Shown piece by piece: positions 63,827 to 64,000 of a DNA stretch of 64,000 bases (the first letter of the stretch is position 1; each line of letters starts with the position of its first letter). Source of the DNA: Lyngbya aestuarii BL J (GTDB lineage Bacteria; Cyanobacteriota; Cyanobacteriia; Cyanobacteriales; Microcoleaceae); NCBI RefSeq assembly GCF_000478195.2, contig NZ_AUZM01000021.1:1-64000 (forward strand), written 5' to 3'. The translations under genes were made by a program, and so were the position numbers. The notes under the pieces were generated by a model, which was not told where the DNA came from, did no database searches, and saw only the letters and a program-made list of their open reading frames with translations.

Positions 63827-64000
63827 TTCAACTTCACTTTACTTTATATTAATGATCTGAATTCTTCTATCTAGAGTATCACTGTGGGATCACATCTCAT
63901 CAGATTTGAGCAAGTCGCCAAGGGTAAAGATCAGGCGAAGATAGACCAATTGCAGCCAGCAACGGTATTTCTCCCCTGGAACTCTGAAAGTAACATTTTA
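63827..64000. other. Right end of the window, no gene seen
   Basis: This is the upstream side of hemE and should include its promoter. No ORF or RNA is supportable; a neighbouring gene may start beyond the edge. Confidence 0.5.

Overview
The window reads as chromosomal DNA of a filamentous (Oscillatoriales-like) cyanobacterium. The evidence is the frequent HIP1 octamer GCGATCGC (for example near 12245, 16432, 17120 and 17594), plastid- or cyanobacteria-restricted genes (Ycf20, Ycf65/PSRP-3, DUF2605/DUF2973, DUF4912), the alkane genes ADO and AAR, and the cyanobacterial gene order clpX-clpP-tig facing asd-dapA-rnj. The exact species cannot be named from the sequence alone.

Layout. Positions 1-3500 hold two probable surface or secreted repeat proteins on the minus strand: an acidic Pro/Glu repeat protein with a C-terminal RTX domain, and a TolB-like propeller protein. 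Positions 3.9-8.2 kb carry an acetyltransferase, a dynamin/Era-like GTPase with a hydrophobic tail, and a phosphonatase-like HAD enzyme paired with an FAD amine oxidase that suggests aminophosphonate use. From 8.2 to 16.6 kb lie trigger factor, ClpP and ClpX (minus) and asd, dapA and RNase J (plus). A lone 5S rRNA gene with its own consensus promoter and terminator follows at 16.7-17.0 kb, then nadC.

Positions 18-29.6 kb hold housekeeping and envelope genes: a C39-like peptidase-fold protein, ribosomal protein PSRP-3, a HAD hydrolase, a TPR protein, a polysaccharide deacetylase, an ArnT-like glycosyltransferase, Ycf20, glycerate kinase, an ArsM-like methyltransferase, a probable deleted persulfide-dioxygenase-like pseudogene and a pentapeptide-repeat protein. 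After a gene-poor stretch of about 950 bp come a two-component system, a Uma2 nuclease-fold protein, an ABC1/UbiB kinase, and cysC, a DsbA-like lipoprotein and plsC. Positions 39.1-39.8 kb look like mobile-element debris (a hairpin repeat, an IS630-like fragment and an orphan antitoxin-like gene), followed by a receptor diguanylate cyclase.

Positions 41.6-49.1 kb hold small conserved genes, an orphan sugar ABC permease, the alkane genes ado-aar, argG, and a UbiA prenyltransferase next to an SMR-like small membrane protein. From 49.3 kb to the end lie a 1059-residue protein with two DUF4912 domains, DUF2973 and DUF2605, thrS, a ParE-type toxin-antitoxin module, a Tat-exported PhoX-like phosphatase with a good Pho box upstream, a peroxiredoxin, a GNAT protein, an SDR epimerase and hemE.

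Most of the window is ordinary chromosomal core. The points worth following up are the orphan 5S unit, the aminophosphonate gene pair, the UbiA/SMR pair, the structured element at 36462-36537, the deleted pseudogene at 27984-28196, the Pho box at 59512-59541, and several MITE-like inverted repeats. I found no CRISPR array, tRNA gene, complete insertion sequence or prophage.
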